Counted from the stretch's first letter, positions 21,991-36,000 are shown. The stretch: DNA of 64,000 bases from Tubiluchus corallicola (GCA_030141605.1 JAQGDQ010000102.1:105676-169675); one strand, 5' to 3'. Notes: generated by a model from the sequence alone, not told the origin. Made by a program: numbers and translations.

Positions 21991-24900
21991 TTGTACAGTT
22001 CTCATCGCAGGTAACTAACATTTCGCAAAAACATATAACATACTGTGGACTAGTTCGCAGGCCGTGAATTAAGGAACCCATTTTTCATTATCAGTTTAGT
22101 TAAGCGAATCCAGCCGACAATTAGACTTCAGACTAACAGACCCCAAACAGACTACACTGATAGATCAAATCTCAGACAGATCAGACCAGTTAAACTTGCC
22201 AGAGGCCACTGATTAGATGATCTCACGGTCAGACCCCAAAGACAGATGATCTCATGTCAGACCCCACAGAGTGCAGCCACAGAGCAGATAGATCACACCA
22301 CCTCAGTTGGTCGGTTTTTCTGTATTTTTGCGCTTCCTGTAAATGATCTAAAATATGACACGCCAACCTTTCAAAAAGCATTCACAAAACATGTTCGTGT
22401 AGATTAATCTTTTAGAAATTTTGCTGATTTTTTTTGTGAATCTAAGAATGATTCGTTTTCACTAAATCAACTTTTAAAACAGTGATTTTCAAACCGGATG
22501 TCGTTATTATGTAGTAAAAAATAATTATTTGCAATACGAAGTAAAATCTTTTTACAAGCAGCGTGAACTCTGTTAAATGTTTAACATCAGGAAACATCTA
22601 CGAAAAACCCGGCAGTAAGAGTTGGGGAGTCATAAAGTTGATAAAACATCACGCGCAAAAGTACAAAAATAGAATGTCAATGCCAACACGATGTTATTTG
22701 TCCGCAAGGTATAAAAACGGGTCATTCACTTTAAATGTAATGATGAAAAGCTGTAAACTAACCAGCTAATAAATTAATAAAAAAAATTTGCTTACGTTAA
22801 GTAGGCAAGCTAGGTATAATCGGTACGGATAGTAACGCTTGTTGTAGTTCTTATAACTCTCTCTGGTCAAGTGCCCTGCTCTGCTTTTGATGACACAAAC
22901 AGTATACACTATTTTTTATCACCTGCCGGCGTAGGGGTTATAGCCATCATAATAACTATTGTGTGAACGTAGCCTATTGCTGCCGACTTTATATGATAAA
23001 TTTAGAAGGAAATGATGAAAATATTTTTAAGAAAGTTTTTAGCAAACGTATGATAAGCTTACATAAAAGTAATCGAAGCTAGCATCCAGCCAAGAACACG
23101 TAACCTCAGAGCTGCATTAAACGTAAAAGCCAAATTTGGATTATTTTCAAGTAGGCGAGATACTTGAGAACAAAATGCAACGGCTTAAGGTTACGTCAGT
23201 ATAAGTAGCATTTTGCAGTACATTTTTGTTTTACATGAAAGTTTTACTATCGAACAAGTGATACCTAAATATCAACCCAAAGTAAGTTTATGTAAGTTTA
23301 CTATCATTGCCTAGACTTGTGATTTCTGATTGCTATCCCACTTACAGAATGTTCTCAAACTAGTAGAAATTTGCTTCCCAGTTAGGAACTTCAATTCTAA
23401 CGGGAAGAATTTTAGCCATAGGGGGAATCAGGGCAGAATGTACTCTGCACGCTGCATAATAAAACTAAATAAAATACCAATATACCAAAAGATAATACAT
23501 GCAGGTCAGGATTTTTAGGACCAAATCATTTGACCCCTTTAGTACAGTCACAGTCACTTGAGGTAAGAACAACCTAGGTAGACTTTCTGTAAGCGTTGTC
23601 TAGCCTCTTGCAGGAGTTTTAAAAATGGCGCAAAATGTCAGCTCAGCAGAACGGTGTTATTTTCAAAATGGCCGACAAAATATGGCTGCCACTAATTTAC
23701 GAAGGGCATATCTTTAGCTGGTGTTAGCGCAGGAAGGACGATGATTTTTGTGTCTAAGTATGGACCTAGGAATCCATATCTGATGCTTAAAAGCTTCTAC
23801 AAGATCTTCCCATTTAGAATTTCAAGAATCTATTACGGCATCTGTAAACTAGCGGCTGCTATCGATCATTGAAAATATCGGCCACATTGGATAATTTTGA
23901 ATTGGCATAATAATAATAACAAGCAATAAACATCACTAAAACAAGAAACTCTTACTATTGTCTTGTTTTAAAATAAATTAAACCAAATGAAAAAAATAAT
24001 TTCTTTCAAAATACTCAAGTTTTCACCATTTTCAAAAATGGGTATGAAATTGAGTGGCCACCATTTAGTGATGCCCAGCCAAATTTTTTGTGGTGTGCAA
24101 GAATGCTACTAATGACTACTGCTATGTCTCAAGGGGGAATTTCTCTGCTAAAAATTGCACATTGAATAATAAGCAACCGCACCATAAACAAATACAATAC
24201 CTATATATAGTATCTTTATTGCGTAAGTTATACGCATTTACAATAAGATATATATATATAATCTTTATTGCATAGGCCTAAATTATACACATTTACAGGA
24301 ATTATGAAATACACATGAAAATATTATATGTCTATTGTAGGCAAGTAGTGTTAAACAGTAGTGATTAAAAAAGCAGTCGAAAATGAAATTCAAAAATTTG
24401 CTTCAACATAACTTCGCGGGTGACATTGCCCATCCATGTTCAAGCTTTGCTAGCGGCTAGTTAATAAAGTTCACTGACAAGAGCTTTGTTATCGCATGGC
24501 AAACTTCGCTCCATCAAAATAATAATAGCGAAATCTGATTCACAATAGTATTACACGAAAGTAACTTTAATTGGCAATAACGTTACTAGCGAGCAACAAG
24601 CGCAATACTTCTGGAAAGTTTTGGTGGAGGTTACAGTCGTAAGTACGATAATTTTGTTTTTCATTTCCTTTAATTAATGAAAAAATAATCCGGAATTAAG
24701 AAATAAGAGAAACAGGACAATACAAACCACTATGGATTATATTCGGGTGAAGAAGGAAGAAGAAGGGAGTATAAAAATATAAAGAAAAAAGAAGAAAATA
24801 TGACATATAATTACTGATGTTAAGTTTTGCGTGGAATTTTTATATTATTGACACATAAAATATCATATATGAAATAAGATACAATCACATTGAATAAACA

Positions 24901-25434
24901 TAGATGCACAACAAATAAAATCTCACACAAATGTATGAAATCACTGGCCGCAGCCCTAGAGTGAGACAAAACAGAAACTTGTTTTTTTATTGTGAGGTTT
25001 GTATCTTGCTGCAACATTGTTTGTAAGACTAATTTATTGTAAAAATCACTTTTGTGGAACTTTTCCGACTAGAATTCGTATTCTAAGGTAAAACGTATGC
25101 AAAACAAATCTTTTCAGTATTAAAAAGCATTGTAAAAATTATGAAATGAATTTAAATTTAATCAAACTTTCCAGTTAAGCAAATTCAATTTAATCACAAT
25201 TTTCAGGACATTTTGCCTTTCCTTTGCTTGATCCTGAATCAAGTGATATTTTTATGTTTTTAGCCAATTCAGTTTCACCAGCTGTACTGAAAGAGAAAAA
25301 AGAAAAAACCAAGGTAAGTTTTTGTGCCTGTCCAGCTTCATGTGTAGTCCAAACGTAGCGCGTATATTACAGATGTCGTGTAACATTTAGACATTGTATA
25401 AAATTTCCAGGCATTTCATATAGGTCTACCACTT

Positions 25435-25515
25435 ATGCATGGAGCCCCCGAAGGGCAACGCTGAGAAAAATTACTAACTCGTGGCCACGAATTATTAATT
25501 ACATAATGTAATTAC
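25435..25515. repeat. CGTGGCCACG dispersed repeat, copy 1
   Basis: TATGCATGGAGC, then GAAGGGCAACGCTGAGAAAA, then ACTCGTGGCCACGAATTA. It is the inverse orientation of the end of 27775-27935. CGTGGCCACG is a perfect 10-base palindrome. Confidence 0.65.
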
Positions 25516-27774
25516 CGAAACGGCGTTATGGCAGAAGAAATCAAACTAATCATGTTTTGAGGTTTTAAATCTTAAATATGCGTTTATTTGCCCATCATAT
25601 AGCTTAAAACTTGTAACGGAAAAAGTGCGTATAATAATTCGCTTACAGATTTTTACCGTTCTTATTTTTTAGGATTGTTTACATTAAAATTATAAAGTTT
25701 GCGTAATTTAGAGTTTTGAATATTGACTTTTTTGGTGGCAGCGTTTCTGGATTGTCTAATTTGGTGATCATTTTTGCTCAATCACGCATTTCTCACATTT
25801 AAAAGAAATGGACGCCTCATTTTTCAACCAAAGCCATTTTGAATTTAATTTTTATCTCAAGCACAGGGTGGGGAAGAAAGTTACTATATTTAAGAGCAGA
25901 TGTCTTTCGTTTTCTGGAAATACCTAGTAAGTTAATTAATTTTGAAAAAAACGAGAAAAGCTGGTTCACCTGTCAACCAACCCAACTGTTCCCCTCCAAA
26001 GCGGCTCCTGGCTGCACAATTACAAAACGCCTCGTGAATGGCTGAAATGGATGCTCATGTGGACTGACTTGCTAGGTCTGTCTGCAAATTTCAGCGAAAA
26101 ATGCACTTACTAGGTTTCTTAATTTGTCAACAACTCGCTTAAGAAACGTCAAAATCGTTCGGTGGAGAGATAGACCACGGTACTAAATATGCCCTGATAC
26201 CAGCAACTCAATTTTGCAACAAAATGGACTTACTAGATTTTTCGTGAAAACGGGAGGTGCACCTGAGTTTTAAAAAGCTGGGATTCTTTAATGGCCTGAG
26301 ACAGGGGCCACCATGTGAAAATTAGAAATTTGTGTTGTACTGTGATCTCAGTCAAATGATCGAAGGCACGCAGGACATTCAGGACGTAGGTCAGTTCGAG
26401 CTATAACATTAAATAACACAGGCTAAACTGTAGTTATGAAACTTGCAAAGTACATACCTAGGGTAAGAGGCATGATCATGGTGTGCCCTGAAGAGTCCAC
26501 TGGACAGCGATCAGTTTTAAAATTGTCATTCATCTCCGCCCAGGGATTTGAGCGAAATTCAAAATTTTTTGACATGTATTTAGAAACGCATGGGGTAGAT
26601 ACGTGCCTTGCCTTTTAAAAAGTTTGGATACTTTAAAACTCCCAGATAGAAGCCAAACTGTAATAACATTGAATAACTGTAAAACTATGGTATATAGATT
26701 AATGAAATTTACAAGGTAAAAATCTGGTGTAGCCGCAGCGGCCGATTATGATTTTATGGGCCTTAGGCTTGAGCTTGGAACGGGCCTTTTAAATGTTGCT
26801 ACACTGCTGAGCTGACGTGTTTTTGTGGAGCTCTCGTCGTTTGTAAGTTTGTTTAATTTTCTCAGTTTTTGCCCACCGATTGTGATAAAAATTATATCTT
26901 CTTGATCCTTGAGTTGTGGACTAGGACTATATAAACACGATTACAGCTTGATGAGTTTCTGGGTTAGATGTCAACTAAAATAAGCCAATCAGAAACTCTG
27001 AAAGTGACTTTAGTTTCTTACTAATTTCTTATACTTATTATAATCGTTTTATTTTGCCGGGCCCCTTTTGATCCAGGGCCTTAGGCTTCAGCCTATTCAG
27101 TCTGTAATGTATACGCTCAAATCAAAGTTGCGTTCCCATATCTATGTAGTTTATTCTGCAAAAATACAAATTTTCTGTAGTCTACTGAAGAGGTAATTAC
27201 TACATCTACAAATCTAGTGAAATGAAAGTGCTAGAAAATAAGTGCTACAGATTACTACGTTACACTAAAAAAGCTAAAATGCATACATACATTGTTGGTC
27301 CAATATTGAGTCGAGAAAAAGCCAGAATGTCAGTAAAAGATAGCAGTATAATTATAAGACAATTTTTAAATGCAACAAAGACGTGCGTACAGGACAAGTT
27401 CCACCTATACAATGTCAGAGTAGAAAAAGTAGTCTAGAGGTTGAGCTACAGTCTAATATGTTGTGGCTTCTAATGCATATACTACATTGAGAAGATGTAA
27501 TGGACCAAAACATTTGCACCTGCAACACAGTCTATAGGGCTATCCGCTACAGGGTGTAGGCGCTCAGCTAGAATAGGCCTAAGCTGGAAGCCAAAATGTG
27601 AAAACAGGGCAAAGTGCGGGGGTCACACATTAGCGAATCCGCATCGGACCAGGGATAGGCAAGTGGCGAGCATCTCGTGTAATGTCAAGTTTATCTCAGT
27701 TTTTCAAGAAACTGATAAGTGAAGTATAGCTACTTGCAGCTGTTGTCATTCATTAACCTGAATCTCTGTGCACG

Positions 27775-27935
27775 ATCATACTAATTCGTGGCCAGGAATT
27801 AGCACCTCGTGCGCACGGATTAGTATTTCGAGGCCATAAATTAGTCTTTTGTGCGCACGGATCGGTACTTTGTGGCCACGAATTATTACGTTTTCTCAAC
27901 GTGACCCTTCGGGAGCTCCATACGTATGCATTTTG
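27775..27935. repeat. CGTGGCCACG dispersed repeat, copy 2, with internal tandem units
   Basis: Four tandem units of the type TTCGTGGCCAGGAATTAGCA / TCGTGCGCACGGATTAGTA, ending in CGTGGCCACGAATTATTACG and TTCGGGAGCTCCATACGTATGCA. Each unit centres on a GGCC or GCGC palindrome. It looks like the end of a DNA transposon or a related tandem array. Confidence 0.7.
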
Positions 27936-28479
27936 GGAAAAGTGTGTGGAAAAAATATCCCTAGCTATGATCTATACAGAATGTGAAGAGTGACTTTAGC
28001 AAAGTATAAAATGAACATAATTTGCGTTAAAGCCAACCTTTAATACAGTCACTTTTTTAAAAATGACGAAAAAAAGTCACTTTGTAATGATTTCGTGATG
28101 ATTTTGATGTTGGTTTTCAAGACCAAGAATCAACATTTAATGCTCAAAATATCCTAGAACATAACACCATTTAGGATTTCAAGAAGGTAGCAAGACGGCT
28201 GCAAGTACAGCAACTTGTGTAACATTATTAGCCTTGCCGAACGTTTTACTGGAAACAGGATTCATTCATGTTGATCGCAATGTAAAAAACTCGTGATCTT
28301 GCATCTCTGAAACTGCATAAAAATCGCGTGGTTTACTGTGATGAATGCCTTTTTTTATATCAAGAAGGTGTTCTATTCATTACTTTTTATTGCATTGCTA
28401 ATTTTGTCTAACGGAGACAACAAGGCAATTTTTGTGGAAAATGTTTCGCGAAATTCGAACTGATACATATATAGCATAT

Positions 28480-29080
28480 TATTTTCATTTACAAATTTGA
28501 TTAATCCTATGTACATAAGTTTTCTCAACACCTTGGACAACGTCGGGAGTAGAGAAACATGGCGGTAGTTAGTGAAACAGTATGATTCTTTTTTTTTTTT
28601 TGGTTCTTGTATATGGGGTTACTTTAGCTATCTTTAATTCTTTTGACACCTCGCCAGATGTAAAAAACAAGTTGAAACGTAATGTCAGCAGAATTGCCAC
28701 CTCTTTTGCTACAATTTTTAGAGTTTCAGTGGTTATGTCATCCCGAGCCAAGGGTTACTCTATTTTTTAATGATAATACAATTTTTTCTACATCATTATC
28801 GGTTAGTTGATCGAGAAATACACAGTCACCTAAACCATATTTCATGTAGTAAGAAGGATCTCTGTTAAGGATAGGAATTTCCTTCGCTATGTTTTGACCA
28901 ACGTTTACAAAAAAATGTTAAAATTGTTAGCAATTGCTGTCGAATCTGTTATCTCCTTTTCGCTACCGTTATTTTTAAACATTGTTTACTGAAGATTCAC
29001 TCTTGCTTATGACTTGCTTAATTTTTTCCCAAACATGACAATGTTGTGATTATTTTCATTTAACTTATTATGAAAATAAT
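28480..29080 (-). pseudogene. Jockey-like LINE reverse transcriptase fragment (N-terminal half)
   Basis: Read on the minus strand from about 29060. It shows the pre-RT stretch (VGQNIAKEIPI-like, then LGDCVFLDQLTDND), then DDITTETLKIVAKEV, then FTSGEVSKELKIAKVTPY, then NYRHVSLLPTLSKVL-like, broken by frameshifts and stops. This order is that of the first RT blocks of non-LTR retrotransposons. Both ends are missing. Not functional. Confidence 0.75.
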
Positions 29081-29404
29081 CACGAGCCGGCAGTTCTAAT
29101 CAATGTAAGCACCTTATTTTTATAGCGCTTATCCGTGTTCAACACTTTATATTCAACGATTATATTATACGTGTTCAACGATTTACTGTTTAAATTGTCG
29201 CAATGTACCCTACTCTTTCGCTTTGTACTAGCCAGAGAGCTGGTTTCATACCATAAAAGAGAGAGAAACAAACAGAAGGGGGTACTGTTTGTAGATATAT
29301 CATAGATATTTCACAGAAATTGTAGAAACAATTGGGGTATTTCAACATTTTTTTCATCAGTTTTTATCTGTTTCTTGAAAGTTATTTTTAATTTGTGTTT
29401 CAAG

Positions 29405-30041
29405 ATGTTGGCATTTATTTCTGGGACTCGTGGATGCCTGTATTGGTTTACACTGGCGTTGATAACTTCTCGGTTCACACATGTATTATCACAGGAGGAG
29501 GCGGAAGACGAGGAGGAGGAGGAGGAGGAGCAGGAGGAGCAGGAGGAAGAGGAGAATGAGGAAGAGGAGGCGGTAGAAGAGGACGAAAATGAAGAGCAGG
29601 AGCAGGAGGAAGAGGAGGAAGAGGAGGACGAGGCAGAGGAGGAGGACGAGCAGGAGGAGAACGATGAGGAAGAGCAGGAAGAGCAGGAGCAGGAGGAAGA
29701 GGAGAACGAGGAAGAGGAGGAACAGCAGCAGGAGGAGGAGGAGGAGGACGAGGAAGAGGAGGGGGTAGAAGAGGACGAAAATGAAGAGGAGGAGGAGAAC
29801 GATGAGAAAGAGGAGGAGGAGCAGGAGCAGGAGGACGAGGAGGAAGAGGAGGACGAGGCAGAGGAGGAGGACGAGCAGGAGGAGAACGATGAGGAAGAGG
29901 AGGAGGACGAGGAAGAAGAGGAGGACGAGGAAGAGGAGGAACAGCAGGAGGAGAACGATGAGGAAGAGGAGGCAGAGGAGGAGGAGGAGGACGAGGAAGG
30001 GGCAGAAGAGCAGGAGGAGGAGGAGGAGGACGACGAAGAAG
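29405..30041 (+). CDS. Exon 1 of the acidic collagen gene: signal peptide and Glu-rich domain
   Basis: The ATG at 29405 has A at -3. It opens a frame coding a 30-residue hydrophobic leader followed by about 180 acidic residues. The donor is GAAG/GTAATC at 30041/30042. The tract is built of GAG/GAA/GAC codons and includes a duplicated block of about 60-75 residues (VEEDENEE ... [10 protein letters not shown]), so it grew by repeat expansion. Frames +1 and -1 are also open across it, as Arg/Lys-rich and Leu-rich shadows. The phase match to the collagen exon and the leader peptide are what argue for this frame. Confidence 0.75.
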
Positions 30042-33000
30042 GTAATCAATTTAGCTATACATTTTTAATGATTAAGGATTAATACTACATATTAGCGTGT
30101 TCAGCATTATTATCATCATCATTGCCACTGCCGTCATTACTGCCTTTACTACTACAGTTTTCTTGACAAAGTAATGCGCAGTTCTTTGACTTTGTTGCCT
30201 TGTCGTATCATTAAGACTTAATGCAGCAAAGATCGCAGTTATCCAGTTTTTTTTATCGCAAAACTGAGTCAAGTAGAAGTTCACAAATTAAAATCGCCTG
30301 AAAATTTTAGCGAAATACCGCAATCGTTTTGCTCATATATCGCAATATAATTTTATTTTACATTTTTATTTGAAAATCAACAGCTCTATTTTATTAATTC
30401 AAAGTGCCAAATGTAACATAAACAAATGTTATTTTATATGCATTTTATAGAATGTTAAATAAATTTTAGTTACTATAAAAATGTCAATAATGCGGAGCTA
30501 TGGTTCGAGATTTTTGCCAGCCTGACATATTTGACACGTTGTGCAACATTCTGCAACACTCTTTCTTACTACTGTTCAAAAGTACTTTTTCCTTGTTTTG
30601 TTAATACCCAAATGACCGCGCATTGGAACTTCGCGTGCCAATTTCAGGATTTCGGCTTTGTGAGCTCTCAAACTGTTTGTAATGTTATTTGGCGATTATG
30701 TAGATCCAGATCATGTTACTAGTGAATCTAGTTATTCCCTGAAGTTAAGTAACGATAAAATATTGACCAACTTACGTGAGAAGTTGAAGAATTTAGAGGA
30801 CACTCAGATTCAAGATTTGAAAAACCTTCTAATGAAGCATAAGCAATTGTTTCCTGATGTGCCCAAGCGTACTGATGTTACATATTATGATGTAAATGTT
30901 GGTGATTCCACACATATTAGGCAACACCCATACAGAGTTAATCCTCTTCTGCCGCATCTATGAGTGGCCACAACCGCATTAATACACTCTCTTGTAGGTA
31001 GTAAACCAATTAACCAACTGGATAGTTCTCCTCTTCTCGCTTATGAGTTTGTCCAGAAGAGGACCAATCTCTACATCTGTCTTTTGGTTCTCTTTCAATT
31101 GATCGAGTCGTGAAGTTATTTCACCATGTCATACTTCTGATCTTCCCTCTATATTTTCTGCAAACTGCTCCGTCTCTCATGATTTCCTCACTTCTTTTTA
31201 ATTAGCGACACAAATGTTTCTGACAAATCCACTACCCCTTCCTGTTTTTCATTTGCTGCACTGTTGGTCATTGCTCTCGCAACTGCGCAGGCTGAATATA
31301 CTGAGTTAATCAATTTCCCCTACATTAGTCCTAGGTACGGTGCAGCAGACAATAAGGCTCAATTGTTATGCCCTTACCCAAATCGGTTCCCAACACCTTT
31401 GAAATTTCTGAAGGCAAACTTGGACCTACTACCACCTGAACAGATCGGGTAAGCATGTTCGACTTGAGGCACAGGGCGTGAATCATGACAATGGTATGCT
31501 GTTGTCATACCACTGTCTTTGGTACTGGTAAAGCATCCTCCAACAAAACTAACGCAGCAGCAGCTCCAGTGTCTCTCAGAATCTTAACAAACCTTCCTGT
31601 ATTTTCACCTCCAACAAATCCGTCAGGAATCCCTTTAGATTCCCTCTCAACTGTTCTTTCGCCAATTCCCACTCAGCCCTTCTTTCCGTCAATTCTCTCC
31701 ACTACCTTTCTTTCCTTCAGTTTTAATCTTTTCATTTCTATCTGCATCCCCACCTCCTTCAAATTCAATTTCAACACTTGCTTCGTCATCACTAGTACCT
31801 GTTGCAATTCCGCCTTTTTCATTCTGTAACTTCCGTTCAGTTTCACCTTTTCGACTATTTGCCCCTTTAATTTTCTTAACGTATCAAGAGCTGGAGATGC
31901 CACAAAAACTTCAACATCAAACTCCAACATGTTTGAAAGATGATCAACTCACTATAATCACTCAATACTCAGTAAAGCTCATATAATTCTATCTCGGACT
32001 AGTCCCCAAATATTACGTGCTATAGCCCCACAAGCTATCTCGTGACAATAAAATAAATCAGAACAACTCAAACAGGATTATAGCTAAACAATCAACAATT
32101 CTAGTCTGTTAATTCAAAGAAAGAAACGCTTATTCTCTAATTAGTACACTATGCAGATTAGTTTGTCTATATTTAAGCAGTGTCCTTCCTTCCTCTGTGT
32201 GTCCTATACCTGATGTTACACCATACTAATAGCTTCCCACGTTAGATATAAACAAATTTCTGACAGTTCATTAGATATACACCCATACCCCCCACTAAAT
32301 ATAACAACGACACAAGATGGCTGCGTTGCACTAGCTTAACTAAAACTTCACTAACTAACCACCAAGATGGCTAACAAGTGCTACACCTACACCCGTTTAT
32401 CGCAAGTCTAAAACACTAATTACAATATAAAATCAATTGCTTCAAAGTTGATGTTAAAAGCTCGGAGTTTTAGTTGCCAATGATCTAGGTCTCAGTAAAT
32501 TGCACACATAACGTGTGAAGCATGCGCACTAAGTTTCTAAGTGCCCATAGCTACTATCATCTAATAGATATCGTTTGTTCTTGAGGGTATTGTGTGCTAA
32601 TTAACTCATGACGAAACATAGCAGAAAACGTATGCAAATCCGTTAGGTGATACTAATTCAATTTGGTTTAATTCTTTATTTTGAACTATTAAGTGTATAA
32701 TATAAAATGTGCTGAAAGTACTTACTTGCTTAGTACAGATAATAACTACGTAAAAATAATAACAACCATTTATGCATAACGTAAATCATTAATGCGTATT
32801 CACGACATTCACAGAACAGTACGTTTATTATATTTAACAAAGCATAGTTACTACTTGAATGAATGCCATCTTGAACATCTTGGCCATCTTGGTGGTTAGC
32901 GAAGTTTTAGTTAAGCTACTGCAACGCAGCCATCTTGTGTCGTTGTTTGTGGTTTATTATATCTAATGAACTCGTTTTAATTCCATCTAGTGTGGGAAGC

Positions 33001-36000
33001 GATTAGTGTGGGGTAACATCGGGTACAGGACACAGAGGAAGGAAGGACAATATAGATTATAGATTAACTAGTTTGCATGGCGTACCAGTTAAATACGAAT
33101 AAGTGTTTCTAACTTAAACACCCGATTATCTGCGTACGAGTTTATTCCTTTCTGACACCAAGCTACAGTCTCTCCAAAACCGAACTAATTGCGAGTCAAT
33201 AATTAGATGTTAGCCAACAAATTGCCAATAAATTCTTCAAAAACTAAGTACTACATGCTAATAGGAAAGAAAATACCACAAAATAAGAATTCTTTGTTTA
33301 ATTTAAAAATAGGTAACTACGACTTAATTCAAACCAATTGACCAATTGCATGAAGTACCTTGGGCTCCAAATTGATAGTAATATGAAATGCAAGACTCAT
33401 ATTAACACTATAACAACAAAACTAAGTAAGACTGTAGGCATATTTGCGAAACTACTTTATTTGTTATTGTACCAATCCTCAAAATGATACATTACGCTTT
33501 TATATATCCCTAATTACAGTATGGCATTTTGTGATGGGGAAAACAAAGCAAATACATATTACAACAACTTATCACTGTACAAAACAAAATTATTAAACTG
33601 ATTACATTCTCTCATTACATTGCACAAGCTGCACCTTCATATAACCAGTTAAATATACTAAAAGTTTACGATATTTATATACATTATAGCTTGGAACTCT
33701 TTAAATTTATGTACAGGTACAACACAGACCACTTTGCCAGGTTTATACAAGTATTACTTTTTAAAAATAAGAGAAGGTCCATTCACATTCCACGAGATCC
33801 TCAAATAAAGGCCACTATTTTCAAAGTAGGTTCAAGATCCAACATACTTTGAACTCTCTCCACCATAATGGTGTCAAACTTTACAATAGTCTCCCTTCTG
33901 AAATCATAGACTCCCAAACATCGCACATTGCAACAAAAAAAAATCGTTTGCATCTAATTCGGAACTATGCTATTTAGTGAAGGAAATTCAGTAAGAAATC
34001 TTAACCACCCCATTTTGTCTGTTTCGTTTCTAAATTACTAAATTTCTTAATTTATCGTCTGATAGCTATTCATTATATATCCCCATACTCTGAATTTTTT
34101 CTTTGGCATACCACTATCTTGCATGGACACCAATTTACCAAAATAAATAAACTACTTTTAAACTTAATATGTTTTTACGCCATACCATTTTTATTATTGT
34201 TTGATCATTGGATTCGTTTACTCTATTTTTCGCGTAAATTATAGTTTAATGATTTTCAGTTTTGACAGTCTGATTTTGCTTTCATTCTTTGGTTCATCTG
34301 ATGGATTGAGTTTCTTTAAATTGAAATTCTGGTTTTGTAATTAATTGTGTTTCATCTCAATAACAATATTTATCTATTGTTTGCCATTTTCAATTTTAAC
34401 CCGATCTCAACTGATTATGTTTGATATGACTACAGTTTAGCATTGCTTTCATTCTGTTTCTTGGTTCTTCATTTTAAATTTTGGTTCTGTTTGTTAATTT
34501 TAATTTTGTTTCACTTTATCTACTTTTATTTATTGTTTGCCATTTTTAATTTTAAACTTATTTGAACTCATTATCTTAATTTCTGTCAAACTATCCTTAT
34601 TTTTCTTTTTTTTCAGATTGATAATTTATATTTCTTTATCTATGTCTACTTGACAGGTCATTCAATTTTCTCTAATTCTGTATAGAGGTGGCTGACTTGG
34701 TGACCGTTTGTCACGGATTCCCATGATTGAGTTCAACTCTGCTGCTAGACTTTTCATTTACAGTATTGCAAACTAGTTTATTCCGGTTCCTACAACTTTA
34801 GCAAATCTACCTAGAGTCGCTCAATTAGGTTAACCTTGAATTATTTATACGGGCTTCATTCTAAAGTTATAAATTCCATCGTCACTTTTGTACAGGTGAC
34901 CATTTGACGATCGCTATTCCTACAAGCAAACGTCATATGATCCGCCTAATTCGTTAGCTTATCTTTTTCCTCTTTTCAATAGTTTTTTATAGTTGTGTGC
35001 TGATCTGCGTGTTATATATTTAGCATTGGTACTCTGCGTTTATTGCATTAACTACGTGATAAAGTGAATAATTATCTGTAATTGGTTGTCCTTCTGTGAT
35101 AGAAAGTAATAATGTAAATGCGAAAAAATCATGTAATTTGCAATAAATTATATTTTGGGTGACCACTCTTTTAATCAAATAGTTGTTTGATTATTAAAGC
35201 GGTTTTTATTAAAAGTCAAGAATTAATCTAAATTATATATTTCAATAGCAGCAAACCATTTTAATTAGAAACTCGTAAACTTGAGCGTTATGCACCTTTT
35301 TCTATAAAACCAAATTAGACTATATACATTCCCACGCATTTGTTTAATTCTAATCAGCAAATTAAAAACCAGGCCGATGTCTCTCCCACAAACTTCTGAA
35401 AAAATGAGCATTTTTCACACTGTTGGTCTTTTCGCCACCCTGTCTTTTTTCTTTCTTATTATATTTTTGCTTTTGTTTATTGTCATCCTGTAAAAAAATC
35501 AACGACATATAAATTATATACTTACTTAGTTACTTGCTTAATGCAAGACACAAAAAATCACAAACACCCAGAAACTTTCTTGTATTGCTATAATTTTATA
35601 AAAAAAAACTGTTGATAACACGAAAAAGCCGTTACTAGAATTTTATGTGAAATTATTTGTTGTTGTTGTTTTTACAGAACACTACGGCTGCAGTTGTCCA
35701 CCAGGACCCTCAGGTCCCCCTGGTCCTAGTGGTGAAACTGGTCCATCAGGTCCTAGCGGACCTTCTGGTCCTCCTGGTTCCAGTGGCCCTTCTGGTGACA
35801 CTGGACCAAGTGGTCCTTCAGGTCCTTCAGGTCCTCCTGGTCCTTCTGGGGAACCAGGACTCTCTGGGCCTTCAGGACCTTCTGGAGAACCTGGTCCTTC
35901 TGGCCCATCTGGTCCTTCAGGTCCTCCTGGTCCTTCTGGGCAACCAGGTCCCTCTGGGCCTTCTGGACCTGCTGGCCCCTCTGGTTCTTCAGGTCCATCT

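Larger units (their letters stand above)
19860..28470. other. Large intergenic region, no gene recognised
   Basis: Contains a GA-rich microsatellite at 21300-21420, a 47-base direct duplication at 21897-21990, a CAGACC-rich stretch at 22090-22280, and two inverted copies of a CGTGGCCACG-containing repeat near 25435-25515 and 27775-27935. Short ORFs (for example 22563-22769 and 27222-27437) carry no recognisable domain or leader. Confidence 0.4.
30042..35677 (+). other. First intron of the acidic collagen gene
   Basis: A 5.6-kb intron by the gene model. It holds a rearranged Gypsy element (30485-32385), an inverted LTR copy (32862-33190), a plus-strand LINE 3' end (33345-34160) and LINE-tail repeats (34600-35545). 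The remaining AT-rich DNA shows no further collagen or acidic exon. Confidence 0.6.

Noticed and set aside
23620-23690. ATGGCGCAAAATGTCAGCTC and ATGGCCGACA as possible start codons
   Set aside because: Followed quickly by stops, with no donor site. The repeated AAAATGG pattern looks like an old dispersed repeat.
29489-30049. Leu-rich minus-strand ORF of 186 codons opposite the acidic exon
   Set aside because: It is the antisense shadow of a GAG/GAA/GAC repeat. There is no start context, no other domain and no splice continuation. The plus-strand frame has a leader peptide and phase-matched partner exons.
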